Assembly: GCF_032337115.1 (NCBI RefSeq)
Contig: NZ_JAVXZY010000003.1
Span: 310,001-374,000, forward strand
Source: Roseateles_C aquae
Lineage (GTDB): Bacteria; Pseudomonadota; Gammaproteobacteria; Burkholderiales; Burkholderiaceae_C
Reading direction: 5' to 3'
Length of the DNA: 64,000 nucleotides
Position numbers and translations under genes: made by a program. Shown here one piece after another: positions 63,592 to 64,000 of the stretch (position 1 is the stretch's first letter; each line of letters opens with the position of its first letter). The notes below the pieces were generated by a model. That model was not told the origin of the DNA and did no database searches. It was given only the letters and a program-made list of their open reading frames with translations.

Positions 63592-64000
63592 GTGAAGAAG
63601 AAACCGACAGCCAAGCCCGCCGTGACCGTTGACGCTGCCAGCAAGACCCAGTTGCTGCCGGCAAGCCTGGCCTTCTTGAAGCGTTATTCATTCGAGTCGC
63701 TGCTCTCGATCGGGCTCATTGCGCTTGTATCGCCGGGCATGGATCGGGCGAAGGAGGCCGTGCTGGGGCAGAACGAAGGTCCCGCTTTCTATATTGACAA
63801 GGTGGCTTGCCCGCCCGTTGCTGCTGCCTCGGGAGTCGCCAACTCAGCGAGCCTTGGTGGCGACTGCAGCTTGCTGAATATCCGCATCCCTGGCGGCCTG
63901 CACGAGAAGACCCTGAGTCGTATCGAGATCATTCCCTACGCGGCAGACCCCGAGATCCGATTCTCGGAGCCCATCGAGGCGACGATAGACAAGGAGGTGC
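63592..64000 (+). CDS. Protein of unknown function, 3' end outside window
   Basis: A frame opens at GTG 63592 behind AGGGAGG (63581-63587) and runs off the right edge after 136 codons. It starts with a lysine-rich cytoplasmic segment (KKKPTAKPAV), then a hydrophobic stretch (FESLLSIGLIALVSPG) and continues with an apparently extracytoplasmic part containing two Cys (KVACPPV, GGDCSLL). The family is not recognised. Confidence 0.6.
   Translation, partial: MKKKPTAKPAVTVDAASKTQLLPASLAFLKRYSFESLLSIGLIALVSPGMDRAKEAVLGQNEGPAFYIDKVACPPVAAASGVANSASLGGDCSLLNIRIPGGLHEKTLSRIEIIPYAADPEIRFSEPIEATIDKEV

Overview
The window reads as a chromosomal stretch of a GC-rich betaproteobacterium of the order Burkholderiales (Rubrivivax/Roseateles/Pelomonas-like). 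The support is the gene content and order (tsaB-rimI-udg4, dapF-DUF484-xerC, metF-tlyA-ahcY with an SAH riboswitch, LysR next to DUF2917, two lipid A-type acyltransferases beside metK) and three PEP-CTERM proteins. The genus is inferred, not shown.

Layout. 0-10 kb: a secreted hydrolase (cut by the window edge), an OmpW porin, PBP4 (dacB), an overlapping operon tsaB-rimI-udg4-PAS/GGDEF/EAL, a MidA-type methyltransferase and cca. 10-24 kb: two PEP-CTERM proteins, a GST, an epimerase, a soluble lytic transglycosylase, two separate 5-formyltetrahydrofolate cyclo-ligase paralogues, a LysR/DUF2917/cupin group, pepQ, a second OmpW, metF and tlyA. 24-33 kb: ahcY behind an SAH riboswitch, an HAD phosphatase, a YcaQ-type DNA glycosylase, signalling proteins (a PleD-like cyclase, a receiver-CheX protein, a CheY) and metK, whose 3' end and following hairpin are present in three tandem copies. 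The folate and methyl-cycle genes (two cyclo-ligases, metF, ahcY, metK) all fall within about 17 kb. 33-44 kb: two acyltransferases, dapF-DUF484-xerC, an unrecognised outer-membrane-like protein, rlmI, a PEP-CTERM trypsin-like protease, an Lrp regulator and glmS.

44-61 kb is an accessory island. Each side carries the same sequence in the same orientation: a transposon-end-like motif (TGTTCTTGGGAATTAA...GTCGTAAACA) followed by the truncated start of a TniQ-like gene. Between them is a biosynthetic gene cluster. It encodes an EctB-like diaminobutyrate aminotransferase, a YqcI/YcgG (heme N-hydroxylase family) protein, a heme-oxygenase-like iron oxidase, a PurD-like ATP-grasp ligase, a nitrilase-superfamily amidohydrolase, a free-standing adenylation-carrier protein, a type II thioesterase, a B12-binding radical SAM enzyme with an NRPS condensation-like tail, a class I methyltransferase, an FMN split-barrel protein and three exporters (DMT, CPA2 antiporter, LysE). 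The genes suggest a small, carrier-tethered, N-oxygenated diamino-acid-type product. I do not recognise this combination as a described pathway. The last 3 kb holds decayed DNA, a putative Na+/H+ antiporter and the start of an unrecognised protein.
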